Assembly (NCBI GenBank): GCA_900549485.1
Contig: UROG01000035.1
Span: forward strand, 1 to 32,019
DNA: 32,019 nt
Source of the DNA: an uncultured Eubacteriales bacterium
Lineage (GTDB): Bacteria > Bacillota > Clostridia > Oscillospirales > Oscillospiraceae
Reading direction: 5' to 3'
The notes under the pieces are model-generated. The model ran no database searches. It saw only the letters and a list, made by a program, of their open reading frames with translations, and was not told where the DNA came from. This document shows positions 14,913-23,235 of the stretch, piece after piece (the stretch's first letter is position 1; each line of letters opens with the position of its first letter). Position numbers and translations under genes: made by a program.

Positions 14913-17153
14913 GTGGCAAAGAAGAATCAGAGCGAAAAGAAGAGAGCGGATAACCCCAACGTAGTGGGACTTCGGGCGGAGGTTCTGGAACAGCCTATAA
15001 CCGAAACGCTTGAGACAAACTATATGCCCTACGCGATGAGCGTTATCGTTTCCCGCGCAATACCCGAGATCGACGGCTTCAAACCGTCTCACCGCAAGCT
15101 TCTCTATACCATGTTCAAAATGGGGCTTCTTACCGGGAAGAGGACGAAGAGCGCGAATATCGTCGGGCAGACGATGAAGCTCAATCCGCACGGCGACGCG
15201 GCAATATATGAGACGATGGTGCGCCTGGCGGCCGGATACGAGGCGCTGCTCACGCCGTTTGTGGATTCCAAGGGCAACTTCGGCAAGGTGTACTCAAGGG
15301 ATATGTCCTATGCGGCTTCCCGTTATACCGAGGCAAAGCTATCGGATATCTGCGCGGAGATTTTCAAGGATATAGACAAGGACAATGTTGACTTTACGGA
15401 TAACTATGACGGCAGCATGAAGGAGCCGGTGCTTCTTCCTACTGCTTTTCCGAATGTACTCGTATCCGCAAACTCGGGCATTGCCGTCGGCATGGCAAGC
15501 ATGATCTGCGGCTTCAACCTCAACGAGGTATGCGAAACGACGATAAATTATCTGCGCGATCCGGAATGTGATATTATGTCAACCATGCCTGCGCCGGATT
15601 TTCCGACCGGCGGCGAGATCGTATATAACCGGCGCGAGATGGAGGAGATATACCGCACCGGACGCGGGAGCTTCAAAGTAAGGGCAAAGTGGCGGCACCT
15701 GCCCAAAGAGAACATCATCGAGATCTACGAGATACCGTATACGACCACGGCGGAAGCGATAATCGACAAGGTGGCGGAGCTTATAAAGCTCGGCAAGGTG
15801 CGCGAGATAAACGATATGCGCGACGAGACGGATCTCGGCGGTCTCCGCCTTGCGATAGATCTCAAGCGCGGCGCGGATCCCGACAAGCTTATGGCGAAGC
15901 TTTTCAAAATGACCACGCTTCAGGATACGTTCCCGTGCAATTTCAATATCCTTGTCGGCGGCAATCCCAAGGTCATGGGCGTTGCGGAGATACTTGACGA
16001 GTGGACGGCGTGGAGAAGCGACTGCATCCGCCGCCGGGTATATTTTGAGCTTGGAAAGAAGCAGGAAAAGCTGCATCTTTTGAAGGGACTTGCGAAGATA
16101 CTGCTGGATATCGACAAGGCCATAGACATTATCCGCAATACAGAGCTTGAGGCGGACGTTGTGCCGAACCTGATGATGGGCTTCGGGATAGATCAGATCC
16201 AGGCGGAATATGTGGCGGAGATCAGGCTGCGCAATATCAACCGCGAGTTTATTCTCAAGCGCACCGGCGAGACCGAGCAGCTGGAGAGCGATATAGAGGA
16301 GCTTGAATCCACTGTCAATAACCGCCGTAAGATAAAGTCGCTTATTATAGACGAGCTTAAAGGCATAAATAAGAAGTACCCCGTGTCGAGAAAGACCACG
16401 CTTGTGTATTCCGATGAGATAACGGAGTATAATGAAGAGGAAACCGTCGATGCATATCCCGTCACGCTGTTTTTGAGCAGAGAGGGCTATTTCAAGAAGA
16501 TAACGGCGCAGTCGCTGCGTATGAGCGGGGAACAGAAGTATAAGGACGGGGACGCACTGAAGCTGAGCTTTGAAGCCACCAATGCCTCGGAACTTCTTAT
16601 TCTTACCGACCGCCAGCAGATGTACAAGGCGCGTCTTTCGGATTTTGAGGACTGCAAGGCGTCAACGCTGGGAATCTATCTCCCGACGCGGCTTAAAATG
16701 GATGAGGGAGAGAGCATTATAACGATGCTTGACCCGAAGGATTATAAAAACCATTTGCTGTTTGCCTTTGAAAACGGAAAGATCGCAAGGGTGGAGCTTT
16801 CCGCATATGAGACGAAGACAAACAGGAAGAAGCTTATCGGTGCATATTCGGATAAAAGTCCGTTATGCGCGGTGCTTGTGCTTGAGGGCGAAAGGGACAT
16901 ACTATGCACCGCAAGCGACAACAGGGCGCTCATATTCAACACATCGCTCATGCAGCCGAAGGCAAGCCGGAGTACGCAGGGCGTCGCGGTCATGTCGCTC
17001 AAGGCAAAGCGGAAAATGACCGGCGCTGTGTTTGCTGAGGAGAGCAGCATAAAAAATACCGCAAGGTACAGGGTGCGCAGCATACCGGCTGCGGGCGCTC
17101 TCATAAAGGATGAGGACAGCGAATTTCAGCAGATATCGCTGATAGACGGGTGA
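14913..17153 (+). CDS. Type IIA DNA topoisomerase subunit A, divergent GyrA/ParC-like
   Basis: This is the DNA-breaking and rejoining subunit, 746 aa, ParC-sized. The winged-helix domain has DGFKPSHRKLLYTMF (54-68), the quinolone-region helix NPHGDAAIYETMVR (91-104) and the catalytic Tyr138 in RYTEAKL. The tower and coiled-coil domain runs from about 200 to 480, with TSMICGFN-like MASMICGFNLNE. The C-terminal half of about 250 residues is beta-rich and pinwheel-like, but the Gly-rich GyrA box is not seen, so the enzyme may resemble Topo IV more than gyrase. At the position of E. coli GyrA Ser83 there is Ala96, and Glu100 replaces Asp87. It forms the enzyme with subunit B at 12564. The start follows CGGAGA; GTG at 14913 is used. 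Confidence 0.9.
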   Translation: MAKKNQSEKKRADNPNVVGLRAEVLEQPITETLETNYMPYAMSVIVSRAIPEIDGFKPSHRKLLYTMFKMGLLTGKRTKSANIVGQTMKLNPHGDAAIYETMVRLAAGYEALLTPFVDSKGNFGKVYSRDMSYAASRYTEAKLSDICAEIFKDIDKDNVDFTDNYDGSMKEPVLLPTAFPNVLVSANSGIAVGMASMICGFNLNEVCETTINYLRDPECDIMSTMPAPDFPTGGEIVYNRREMEEIYRTGRGSFKVRAKWRHLPKENIIEIYEIPYTTTAEAIIDKVAELIKLGKVREINDMRDETDLGGLRLAIDLKRGADPDKLMAKLFKMTTLQDTFPCNFNILVGGNPKVMGVAEILDEWTAWRSDCIRRRVYFELGKKQEKLHLLKGLAKILLDIDKAIDIIRNTELEADVVPNLMMGFGIDQIQAEYVAEIRLRNINREFILKRTGETEQLESDIEELESTVNNRRKIKSLIIDELKGINKKYPVSRKTTLVYSDEITEYNEEETVDAYPVTLFLSREGYFKKITAQSLRMSGEQKYKDGDALKLSFEATNASELLILTDRQQMYKARLSDFEDCKASTLGIYLPTRLKMDEGESIITMLDPKDYKNHLLFAFENGKIARVELSAYETKTNRKKLIGAYSDKSPLCAVLVLEGERDILCTASDNRALIFNTSLMQPKASRSTQGVAVMSLKAKRKMTGAVFAEESSIKNTARYRVRSIPAAGALIKDEDSEFQQISLIDG

Positions 17154-17201
17154 TGCCTGCTGCCGGAACGATCACGCGGATTCAGATCAGAAAGGTGAAA
17201 A

Positions 17202-18104
17202 ATGGATAAAAACGACGCGGCAAATAACGTAAATGACGCCGGAAAAAGCAAGGGCGCAATGATCGTGTGGAGCTATGCGCTCATTGTACTCGGCTGCTTC
17301 CTGTATGCTGTCGGATTCAGGTTTTTCATGTTCCCGAATTCGATAGTTTCCGGAGGACTGACCGGCATTGCAATGATAATCAACAAATTTACCGGGCTTC
17401 CGATAGGTACAATGGTGTTTGCAATGAACCTGCCGCTGTTTGCATATGCGTGGAAAAAGTTTGGGAGGAAGTTTATCATTGCTTCGTTCGCAGGGACGCT
17501 CCTGTCGTCCGCTTTTGTTGATCTGCTTGCTCTTACGGGCATCTCGGCGACCGACGATGCAATGCTTGCAGCGATCATAGGCGGCGTCATAAAGGGCGCC
17601 GGTATGGGGATCATATACTATGCCGGCGGCACCACCGGCGGTATAGACATTGTTGTGAAGCTCCTGCGGAGGAAGTATTTCAATATGAACTTCGGCACGA
17701 TAATGCTTGCTCTTGACGCATGCATTATTGCGGCCTACGCGCTGGCTTTCAGGATATATGAAAGCGCAATGTATGCCGTGATAGCGATCTATGTCACAAG
17801 CAAGGTGATAGACGTTGTGCTCTACGGCTTTGATATTTCAAGTATTTTCTATATTATCAGCGATAAATGCGATGAAATAGCGGGTGAGCTTGTGAACGGA
17901 CTCCACCGCGGCGTTACGTTCCTTGACGCTGAGGGCGCTTATTCCCACCGCAGGGAGCGGGTGATAATGAGCGTGCTGAAAAAGACCCAGATCGCCGATG
18001 CGCGGCGCATGATAAGAAAGATAGACCCGAATGCCTTTGTCATCGTAACGGATGCGAAGAACGTGTTCGGCAGGGGCTTTGACGATATTATTGATGCAAA
18101 ATAA
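17202..18104 (+). CDS. YitT family membrane protein (DUF161/DUF2179)
   Basis: The 300-aa integral membrane protein has about six hydrophobic helices in residues 22-205, including the family hallmark FRFFMFPNSIVSGGLTGIAM (42-61) and the YYAGGTTGGIDIVVKLLRRK loop region. A cytoplasmic C-terminal DUF2179 domain follows (about 210-300), with GVTFLDAEGAYSHRRERVIM. YitT proteins are widespread in Firmicutes in several copies; their function is not settled. AAAGGTG precedes the ATG, 48 bases after the topoisomerase A gene, and a lipoprotein gene follows after 12 bases, so all probably belong to one transcript. Confidence 0.9.
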   Translation: MDKNDAANNVNDAGKSKGAMIVWSYALIVLGCFLYAVGFRFFMFPNSIVSGGLTGIAMIINKFTGLPIGTMVFAMNLPLFAYAWKKFGRKFIIASFAGTLLSSAFVDLLALTGISATDDAMLAAIIGGVIKGAGMGIIYYAGGTTGGIDIVVKLLRRKYFNMNFGTIMLALDACIIAAYALAFRIYESAMYAVIAIYVTSKVIDVVLYGFDISSIFYIISDKCDEIAGELVNGLHRGVTFLDAEGAYSHRRERVIMSVLKKTQIADARRMIRKIDPNAFVIVTDAKNVFGRGFDDIIDAK

Positions 18105-18116
18105 ACGGGGTGCTTT

Positions 18117-19238
18117 ATGAAAAAGGGCGTTGTTTTGCTTTGGACACTTCTTGCCGCGCTCCTGCTTGCGGGGTGCGGCGGGGTGTATGATAAGGAGTAT
18201 ATTTCCGTTGAGGACTATCTGCCTGCCTCACAGGAGAGCGGTTCCGATGAGGACAAGATAACGGTCAGGGATTATTTTACTCTCAAGCGGACCATAAGAG
18301 ACATGGTCAACCGCGGAGCGCAGAGCGGGACGGTGATTTTTGACAACGCTTATGATGGGGATATCTCGGCGGATATGGCGAGCGCCTGCTGGGAGGTGCG
18401 CACAAAGGATGCGCTGTGCGCTTACTGCGTTGAAAACATTTCATATGAGCTTAATCATATAATCACCTATGACGAGGCGAAAATATATGTCAGCTATATG
18501 CAGTCCGGCGTCAGCATTGACGAGATAATCAGACTTCCGTATTCTACCGATATTGAAAGTGTGCTCCGGCAGTCAATGCAGGACAGCCGCGGAAACGTGG
18601 TAATACTTACGGGGAAAAGCTCGCTTGCAGCGGAGGATGTTGAAAATATGGCCGCAAACGTATATAAAAGCGACCCGATGCTTTCTCCCAAGGAGCCAGC
18701 CGCAAGCGTCAATATGTTCAGCGGCGAAAATATGCAGCGGCTATATGATATCCACATAAATTACGGCGAAGCGGCGAAGGAGCTTGCAGCCAAGAAAGAA
18801 AAGCTTGCCGGGTTCGACCCGTTTGACGGAGTCGGCACCGAAGAGATGAGTGAGCTTGACAAGGCGACCCTTGCGTTCGAGTATCTCACCGGAAACTGTA
18901 CGCTTTGCGAAGAGGGACAGAAAAATAGCATATACTGCGCTGTAATAGAGAAAAAGAGCGACAGTGAGGGCATTGCGCTGGCGTATGTCGCGCTGTGCAA
19001 GCAGCTCGGCATAGAGTGCCGCATAGTTTACGGACAGTACAATATGGAAAACCACTGCTGGAACATAATAAAGCTCGGCACAAAGTATTATCATGTGGAT
19101 GTGAGCAAGGGCATTTCTCAGCAGAGATGGACATGCTTCCTGTGCGAGGACGAGCAGTTCTGGAAAAACTACCGCTGGGATGTTGAATCATACCCGAAAT
19201 GCGGCAGCAGAAGCACAATATTGACGGAAAATGAATGA
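18117..19238 (+). CDS. Lipoprotein with transglutaminase-like domain lacking the catalytic Cys
   Basis: The 373-aa exported lipoprotein has a signal peptide ending in the lipobox LLAGC, lipidated at Cys20. The middle (about 25-250) has no fold I recognise. Residues 250-335 match the transglutaminase/protease superfamily: an SDSEGIALAY segment (281-290) corresponds to the usual CEGYA nucleophile region, HCWN gives His313, and YHVDVS gives Asp328. The expected Cys nucleophile is Ser283, so cross-linking or protease activity of the usual type is doubtful; a binding role or a Ser-based hydrolase are alternatives. It sits 12 bases after yitT, and a perfect hairpin follows its stop codon. Many Cys residues are scattered in the C-terminal half, unusual for an exported protein. 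Confidence 0.75.
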   Translation: MKKGVVLLWTLLAALLLAGCGGVYDKEYISVEDYLPASQESGSDEDKITVRDYFTLKRTIRDMVNRGAQSGTVIFDNAYDGDISADMASACWEVRTKDALCAYCVENISYELNHIITYDEAKIYVSYMQSGVSIDEIIRLPYSTDIESVLRQSMQDSRGNVVILTGKSSLAAEDVENMAANVYKSDPMLSPKEPAASVNMFSGENMQRLYDIHINYGEAAKELAAKKEKLAGFDPFDGVGTEEMSELDKATLAFEYLTGNCTLCEEGQKNSIYCAVIEKKSDSEGIALAYVALCKQLGIECRIVYGQYNMENHCWNIIKLGTKYYHVDVSKGISQQRWTCFLCEDEQFWKNYRWDVESYPKCGSRSTILTENE

Positions 19239-19241
19239 TGG

Positions 19242-19271
19242 GAAAGAGCAGCGCCGTGACGCTGCTCTTTC
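19242..19271 (+). terminator. Hairpin ending the topoisomerase-yitT-lipoprotein transcript
   Basis: GAAAGAGCAGCG (19242-19253) pairs perfectly with CGCTGCTCTTTC (19260-19271) around a six-base loop, four bases after the stop codon. The last base of the stem is also the first base of repeat copy B, so no T-run follows. Confidence 0.6.
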
Positions 19272-19464
19272 AGCTTGTCAAAGAAGTCCTATAAGGACTT
19301 TTTTGACAAGCTTTCCGCCGAGCATTTTGAACGCTTTCAAAATGCTGTTACCGAAAGCCTTGGTATATCAAGGCTTTCGACGGCGGTTTATCCGATTTGA
19401 GGCGGGCCTTGCCCCCTCAAACTCCCCCGCTGCTCTGTTATCTGACTTTATTACATAGTTTTTT
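19271..19464 (+). repeat. Dispersed hairpin repeat, copy B
   Basis: The copy begins CAGCTTGTCAAAGAAG with a 19-bp T-rich stem (19272-19312, one G-T pair). Then come an 11-bp stem (19321-19346, AGCATTTTGAA arms) and a stem at 19352-19379 (CGAAAGCCTTG, loop GTATAT). The conserved block with TTGAGGCGGGCC and CCGCTGCTCT follows. The right end, ACATAGTTTTTT, is incomplete because it runs into the tmk gene, whose stop codon (19451-19453) lies within the repeat. It sits between convergent genes and presumably ends both transcripts. Confidence 0.8.
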
Positions 19465-20146
19465 CTTTTTTGTCTTTGTCAATACATTCGCGGATAAGGC
19501 GGTATATCTCGGCGTTTTTCTCGTCAATATCCCGCTCGATCCCGTTTTTCATATAGGGTACGCTCACCCAATTATAGTATTCCGCCGCCTTTCTTGCGGT
19601 TCGAAGGCAGCTTTCCAGATATTCAAAGTCCTTTTCGTGGATGTCTGCGGAGGTGTCCGTGCTCTTCTGCCTTTGCAGCATACGGCGTTTCGACGTCTCC
19701 ACATCCACGTCAAGATATATGACCAGATCAGGCTTTGGAAGCCCCATTTTGCCGTATTCGAGATCGCTTATCCACTCGAAAAACGCAGGCAGCTCCTCAT
19801 CGCTGAGCTTTGAACCCTGATGCACGGCGTTTGAGGTAGTATACCTGTCGGAGAGAATGATCCCGCCGCCGTTATATATTTTCCCCCAATCGGTGCGGTA
19901 GGAGGCAAAGCGATCCACCGCGAAAAAGGTCGCCGCGGCATAGGCGTTCACATCGCCCGGATGCTCGCCGAATTCCCCGCCCAGATACATACGTATAAGT
20001 GCGCTGCTTTCCTTATCATAACGCGGGAATACTATATGATTATACTCAATTTTGTCATTTTCCATTCTTTCGCACAGGCGGCGGTACTGTGCGGACTTGC
20101 CGCTGCCGTCTATGCCCTCAAGAACAATAAGCTTCCCCTTTGCCAT
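19451..20146 (-). CDS. tmk: Thymidylate kinase (dTMP kinase)
   Basis: This cytoplasmic enzyme phosphorylates dTMP to dTDP for DNA synthesis. The P-loop is GIDGSGKS (11-18). A DRF motif at about 78-80 and the conserved LSDRYTTSNAVHQG (98-111) bind the nucleotide. The lid region has RRMLQRQKSTD. At 231 aa it is longer than the usual ~210, mainly from a longer FPRYDKESSALIRMYLGGEF-type segment, as in some clostridial homologues. GAGGG precedes the ATG. It is the last gene of the prfC-cyclodeaminase-sirtuin-tmk operon, 15 bases after the sirtuin gene. Its last two codons and stop lie in repeat copy B, so the C-terminus may have been changed by the repeat. Confidence 0.93.
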   Translation of the reverse strand: MAKGKLIVLEGIDGSGKSAQYRRLCERMENDKIEYNHIVFPRYDKESSALIRMYLGGEFGEHPGDVNAYAAATFFAVDRFASYRTDWGKIYNGGGIILSDRYTTSNAVHQGSKLSDEELPAFFEWISDLEYGKMGLPKPDLVIYLDVDVETSKRRMLQRQKSTDTSADIHEKDFEYLESCLRTARKAAEYYNWVSVPYMKNGIERDIDEKNAEIYRLIRECIDKDKKEKTM

Positions 20147-20161
20147 AGCGTATATCCCTCT

Positions 20162-20878
20162 TTACAATTGAGCAAAAACTTTGCCTATCTTTTCATGTAT
20201 CACAAGGTCGGCATAGCCGTCTGCCGGTGTTTCACCCAGATTTATCAGCACAAGCTTATTGCCGCGATAATAATTTATAAGTCCCGCCGCGGGATATACG
20301 TTCAGCGATGTGCCGCCGATGATGAGCACATCCGCATTGCGGATATACATTATCGCTTTTCTAACGACCTCGTCGTCAAGCGGTTCTTCATACAAAACAA
20401 TGTCGGGTCTTATAACGCCGCCGCATTTGCAGCGCGGCACTCCCGTCCCGCGGTTGATAACGTCCGCGTCGTATTCCCTGCGGCATTCTGAGCAGTACGC
20501 CCTCAGAATACTGCCGTGCAGCTCAAGGACGTTTTTACTTCCCGCCGCCTGATGCAGACCGTCAATATTCTGCGTCACGATCGCTTTGAGCTTTCCCTGC
20601 CGCTCAAGCTCGGCAAGCTTTATGTGCGCGGTATTCGGCTTTACGCCGTCAATAACAAGCTTTTCCCTGTGGAAGCGGTAATACTCCTCCGGGTTTTTCT
20701 CAAAAAAACTATGACTGAGTATTGTTTCGGGCGGATATTTCCACTTCTGGTTATAAAGCCCGTCAACGCTGCGGAAATCCGGTATCCCGCTCTCCGTGCT
20801 GACGCCTGCGCCGCCGAAAAACACAATGTTGCTGCTTTCCTCAACCATTTTTTTCAGTTTCGCAATACTGCCGTCCAT
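20162..20878 (-). CDS. cobB: NAD-dependent protein deacetylase, sirtuin (CobB/Sir2)
   Basis: Sirtuins remove acyl groups from lysines with NAD as cosubstrate. The 238-aa length is normal for the bacterial class U/III type. The Rossmann fold has GAGVSTESGIPDFRS (23-37), TQNIDGLH (102-109) and the catalytic His121 in LELHGS. The zinc module has C129 and C132, then C150 and C152 in PRCKCGG. VIRPDIVLYEE follows. The start at 20878 is set by GAAGGG; the longer frame from 20965 would overlap the upstream gene. It lies between the cyclodeaminase-like gene and tmk in one operon. It may regulate central metabolism enzymes; no substrate can be named. Confidence 0.92.
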   Translation of the reverse strand: MDGSIAKLKKMVEESSNIVFFGGAGVSTESGIPDFRSVDGLYNQKWKYPPETILSHSFFEKNPEEYYRFHREKLVIDGVKPNTAHIKLAELERQGKLKAIVTQNIDGLHQAAGSKNVLELHGSILRAYCSECRREYDADVINRGTGVPRCKCGGVIRPDIVLYEEPLDDEVVRKAIMYIRNADVLIIGGTSLNVYPAAGLINYYRGNKLVLINLGETPADGYADLVIHEKIGKVFAQL

Positions 20879-20927
20879 GAAAAGCCCTTCTTTCTGATAC
20901 AGCCGCATTCCGGCGGCAAAAGCCGGT

Positions 20928-21539
20928 TTAAATCGCGGCTTCGACTTTTTCCATAATGCCGTCAAAGACCTTGCGGAGAGCTTCGAGAGTGATCTCGTTC
21001 TCGCGCCTTACGACATAGCGGTATGTGTCGTCGCTGCTGCCGTCCGCCATGTTGACAACAAAAACCCGCGCACATTCGACAGCGCCCATCATAAGGTGCG
21101 CCGCCTCGCCCAGCCAATGCATTTTATCCTTGGGGCAGACTTCCGCAAGCTCGCCCGCAAAATCCATGAGCTTAACCATCATGTTGATTATTTCGGCGTC
21201 GATGCAGGCCGCGCTCTGGCGCGTCGCGTCTATACGGCGCTCATCGCCTTCCTTGAGCGCCTGACGCATGGGGCCGCGGCTCTTTATATCCTCGTCCACA
21301 AGATGCACCATATAGCCGCGTATGATCCCGGCGTTTTTCAGGATATACGCAAGCCGTTCGCTGCCGGCGTCGTTTTCGCAGCAGACTGCCGCCGTGCGCT
21401 CAACAAATGCCGCAGCCATCGCCGCCGTTACCGCCGAAGCGCTTCCCGCCTCAAGACGGCTTTGCGGAGAGGCAAGCTCTTTTGTTATTTCATCGGGGTC
21501 TTTCTTTTTCCAGATCTCAATTACAAGCTTATCAGACAT
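20928..21539 (-). CDS. Cyclodeaminase/cyclohydrolase family protein (FTCD C-terminal-like)
   Basis: The 203-aa all-helical protein matches the formimidoyltetrahydrofolate cyclodeaminase family. It has SPQSRLEAGSASAVTAAMAA near the N-terminus (the conserved P-x-GGGSAAA region in looser form), a run of long helices, and a CIDAEIINMMVKLMDFAGEL segment. Members release ammonia from formimino-THF or hydrolyse methenyl-THF (FchA). The usual Gly-rich start is altered here (LEAGSAS), so activity is uncertain. GGGAGAAG precedes the ATG at 21539, which is chosen over the GTG/ATG further upstream. It is 50 bases before the sirtuin gene and 81 bases after prfC. Folate chemistry would fit with tmk in the same operon. 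Confidence 0.65.
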   Translation of the reverse strand: MSDKLVIEIWKKKDPDEITKELASPQSRLEAGSASAVTAAMAAAFVERTAAVCCENDAGSERLAYILKNAGIIRGYMVHLVDEDIKSRGPMRQALKEGDERRIDATRQSAACIDAEIINMMVKLMDFAGELAEVCPKDKMHWLGEAAHLMMGAVECARVFVVNMADGSSDDTYRYVVRRENEITLEALRKVFDGIMEKVEAAI

Positions 21540-21620
21540 TTCTTCTCCCATCTTCACTAAAGAATAAAAGCGCGGAGGACAGCGCCGTTTTTCATGCATA
21601 CGGCAAGCCTCACTGCCGGA

Positions 21621-23213
21621 TCATTCCCGGCTGAATTCTCCAAGCTCAAGCCCCGGGTTCTTCTGGATCGCCCAGTTGATACACCAATCGGACGTGAACA
21701 GCAGGAGATTGTTTCCTTTGAAATCCTGCACCCATTTTGTATCGCTTGTGAGATTGAGCGATGAGATGTCAATATTATCGTTCTCGACCCAGCGGACAAG
21801 CTCAAACGGCATTGCGCGGCGGCGGATATCGACGCCATACTCGGTCTTGAGACGGTACTCCAGAACCTCAAACTGCAAAACGCCCACAACGCCCACGATG
21901 ATTTCCTCGACGCCGGTATACGGCTCATGGAATATCTGTATCGCGCCCTCCTGCGCTATCTGCATGATACCCTTTTCAAACTGCTTGCGCTTCATGGTAT
22001 CCACGCGCTCTACTCCCGCGAAATGCTCGGGTGCAAAGGTAGGTATGCCTTCAAAGCAGACATTGCGTCCCTTTTCGCAGATAGTGTCGCCGATTGAAAA
22101 TATACCGGGGTCGAACACGCCGATGATGTCGCCGGCGTATGCCTCGTCAATTATCGCACGCTCCTGTGCCATAAGCTGCTGCGGCTGGGCAAGGCGCAGA
22201 GGCTTTCCGCCCTGAACGTGGAAATATTCCTTGTCACGCTCAAACTTTCCCGAACAGATGCGCATAAACGCGATCCTGTCGCGGTGCGCCTTGTTCATAT
22301 TCGCCTGAATTTTGAAGACGAATGCAGAAAAATGCTCATCAAACGGGTCTATTATATCGTCACCCGAAATTCTCGGCAGTGGCGGCATGGTAAGGCGGAG
22401 AAAGCTTTCAAGGAACGGCTCTATCCCGAAGTTGTTGAGAGCGGAGCCGAAGAACACGGGAGAAAGCTTGCCGTTTCTCACCTTATCAATGTCAAAATCA
22501 TATCCCGCGCCGTCCAGAAGCTCTATATCATCCGTCAGCGTCTTTCTCAGCCGTTCACCGATAAGCTCATCAAGCGCGTCAACATCGTCAAGCGTACACT
22601 CGACAGCTTTTATCTTGTTCTGCCCTCTGTGAAATTCCGTAAACGCAAGTATCTCTTTCTTTTCCCTGTCGTATACGCCTTTAAACTCATGTCCGCAGCC
22701 GATCGGCCAGTTCATCGGATAGGTGCCTATGCCGAACTCGTTTTCCAGCTCCTCCATAAGCTCATAGGGGCTTCTCGCCTCGCGGTCAAGCTTATTGATA
22801 AAGGTAAAGATCGGTATATGGCGCATGGCGCATATTTTGAAAAGCTTCCTCGTCTGCGGCTCAATGCCCTTTGCCGCGTCAATGACCATTACGGCAGAGT
22901 CGGCCGCCATAAGGGTGCGGTATGTGTCCTCGGAGAAGTCCTGGTGTCCGGGAGTATCCAGAATATTTATGCAGTAGCCCTCATAATTGAACTGCATAAC
23001 GGAAGAGGTTATGGAAATACCGCGCTGCTTTTCAAGCTCCATCCAGTCGGATACGGCATGTCTTGCGGTCGCCTTGCCCTTTACCGAGCCTGCAAGCTGT
23101 ATAGCCCCGCCGTAGAGAAGAAGCTTCTCTGTAAGAGTAGTTTTACCTGCGTCGGGGTGTGAAATGATCGCAAAGGTTCTGCGCCTTTCGATCTCCTTTT
23201 GCATATCTGACAT
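21621..23213 (-). CDS. prfC: Peptide chain release factor 3 (RF3)
   Basis: RF3 is a translational GTPase that recycles RF1 and RF2 from the ribosome after peptide release. The 530-aa product has the P-loop SHPDAGKTT (18-26), RGISITSS for switch I, DTPGHQDFSEDTYRTL for G3, with the normal His, and NKLDRE for G4. The RF3-specific MELEKQRGISITSSVMQF and IGCGHEFKGVYD segments are present. The start at 23213 is chosen because GAGGT precedes it by seven bases; an extension to 23258 would cross the palindrome described separately. It heads the operon with the cyclodeaminase-like, sirtuin and tmk genes. Confidence 0.95.
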   Translation of the reverse strand: MSDMQKEIERRRTFAIISHPDAGKTTLTEKLLLYGGAIQLAGSVKGKATARHAVSDWMELEKQRGISITSSVMQFNYEGYCINILDTPGHQDFSEDTYRTLMAADSAVMVIDAAKGIEPQTRKLFKICAMRHIPIFTFINKLDREARSPYELMEELENEFGIGTYPMNWPIGCGHEFKGVYDREKKEILAFTEFHRGQNKIKAVECTLDDVDALDELIGERLRKTLTDDIELLDGAGYDFDIDKVRNGKLSPVFFGSALNNFGIEPFLESFLRLTMPPLPRISGDDIIDPFDEHFSAFVFKIQANMNKAHRDRIAFMRICSGKFERDKEYFHVQGGKPLRLAQPQQLMAQERAIIDEAYAGDIIGVFDPGIFSIGDTICEKGRNVCFEGIPTFAPEHFAGVERVDTMKRKQFEKGIMQIAQEGAIQIFHEPYTGVEEIIVGVVGVLQFEVLEYRLKTEYGVDIRRRAMPFELVRWVENDNIDISSLNLTSDTKWVQDFKGNNLLLFTSDWCINWAIQKNPGLELGEFSRE

Positions 23214-23235
23214 ACATTTTACCTCAAAACTAACT

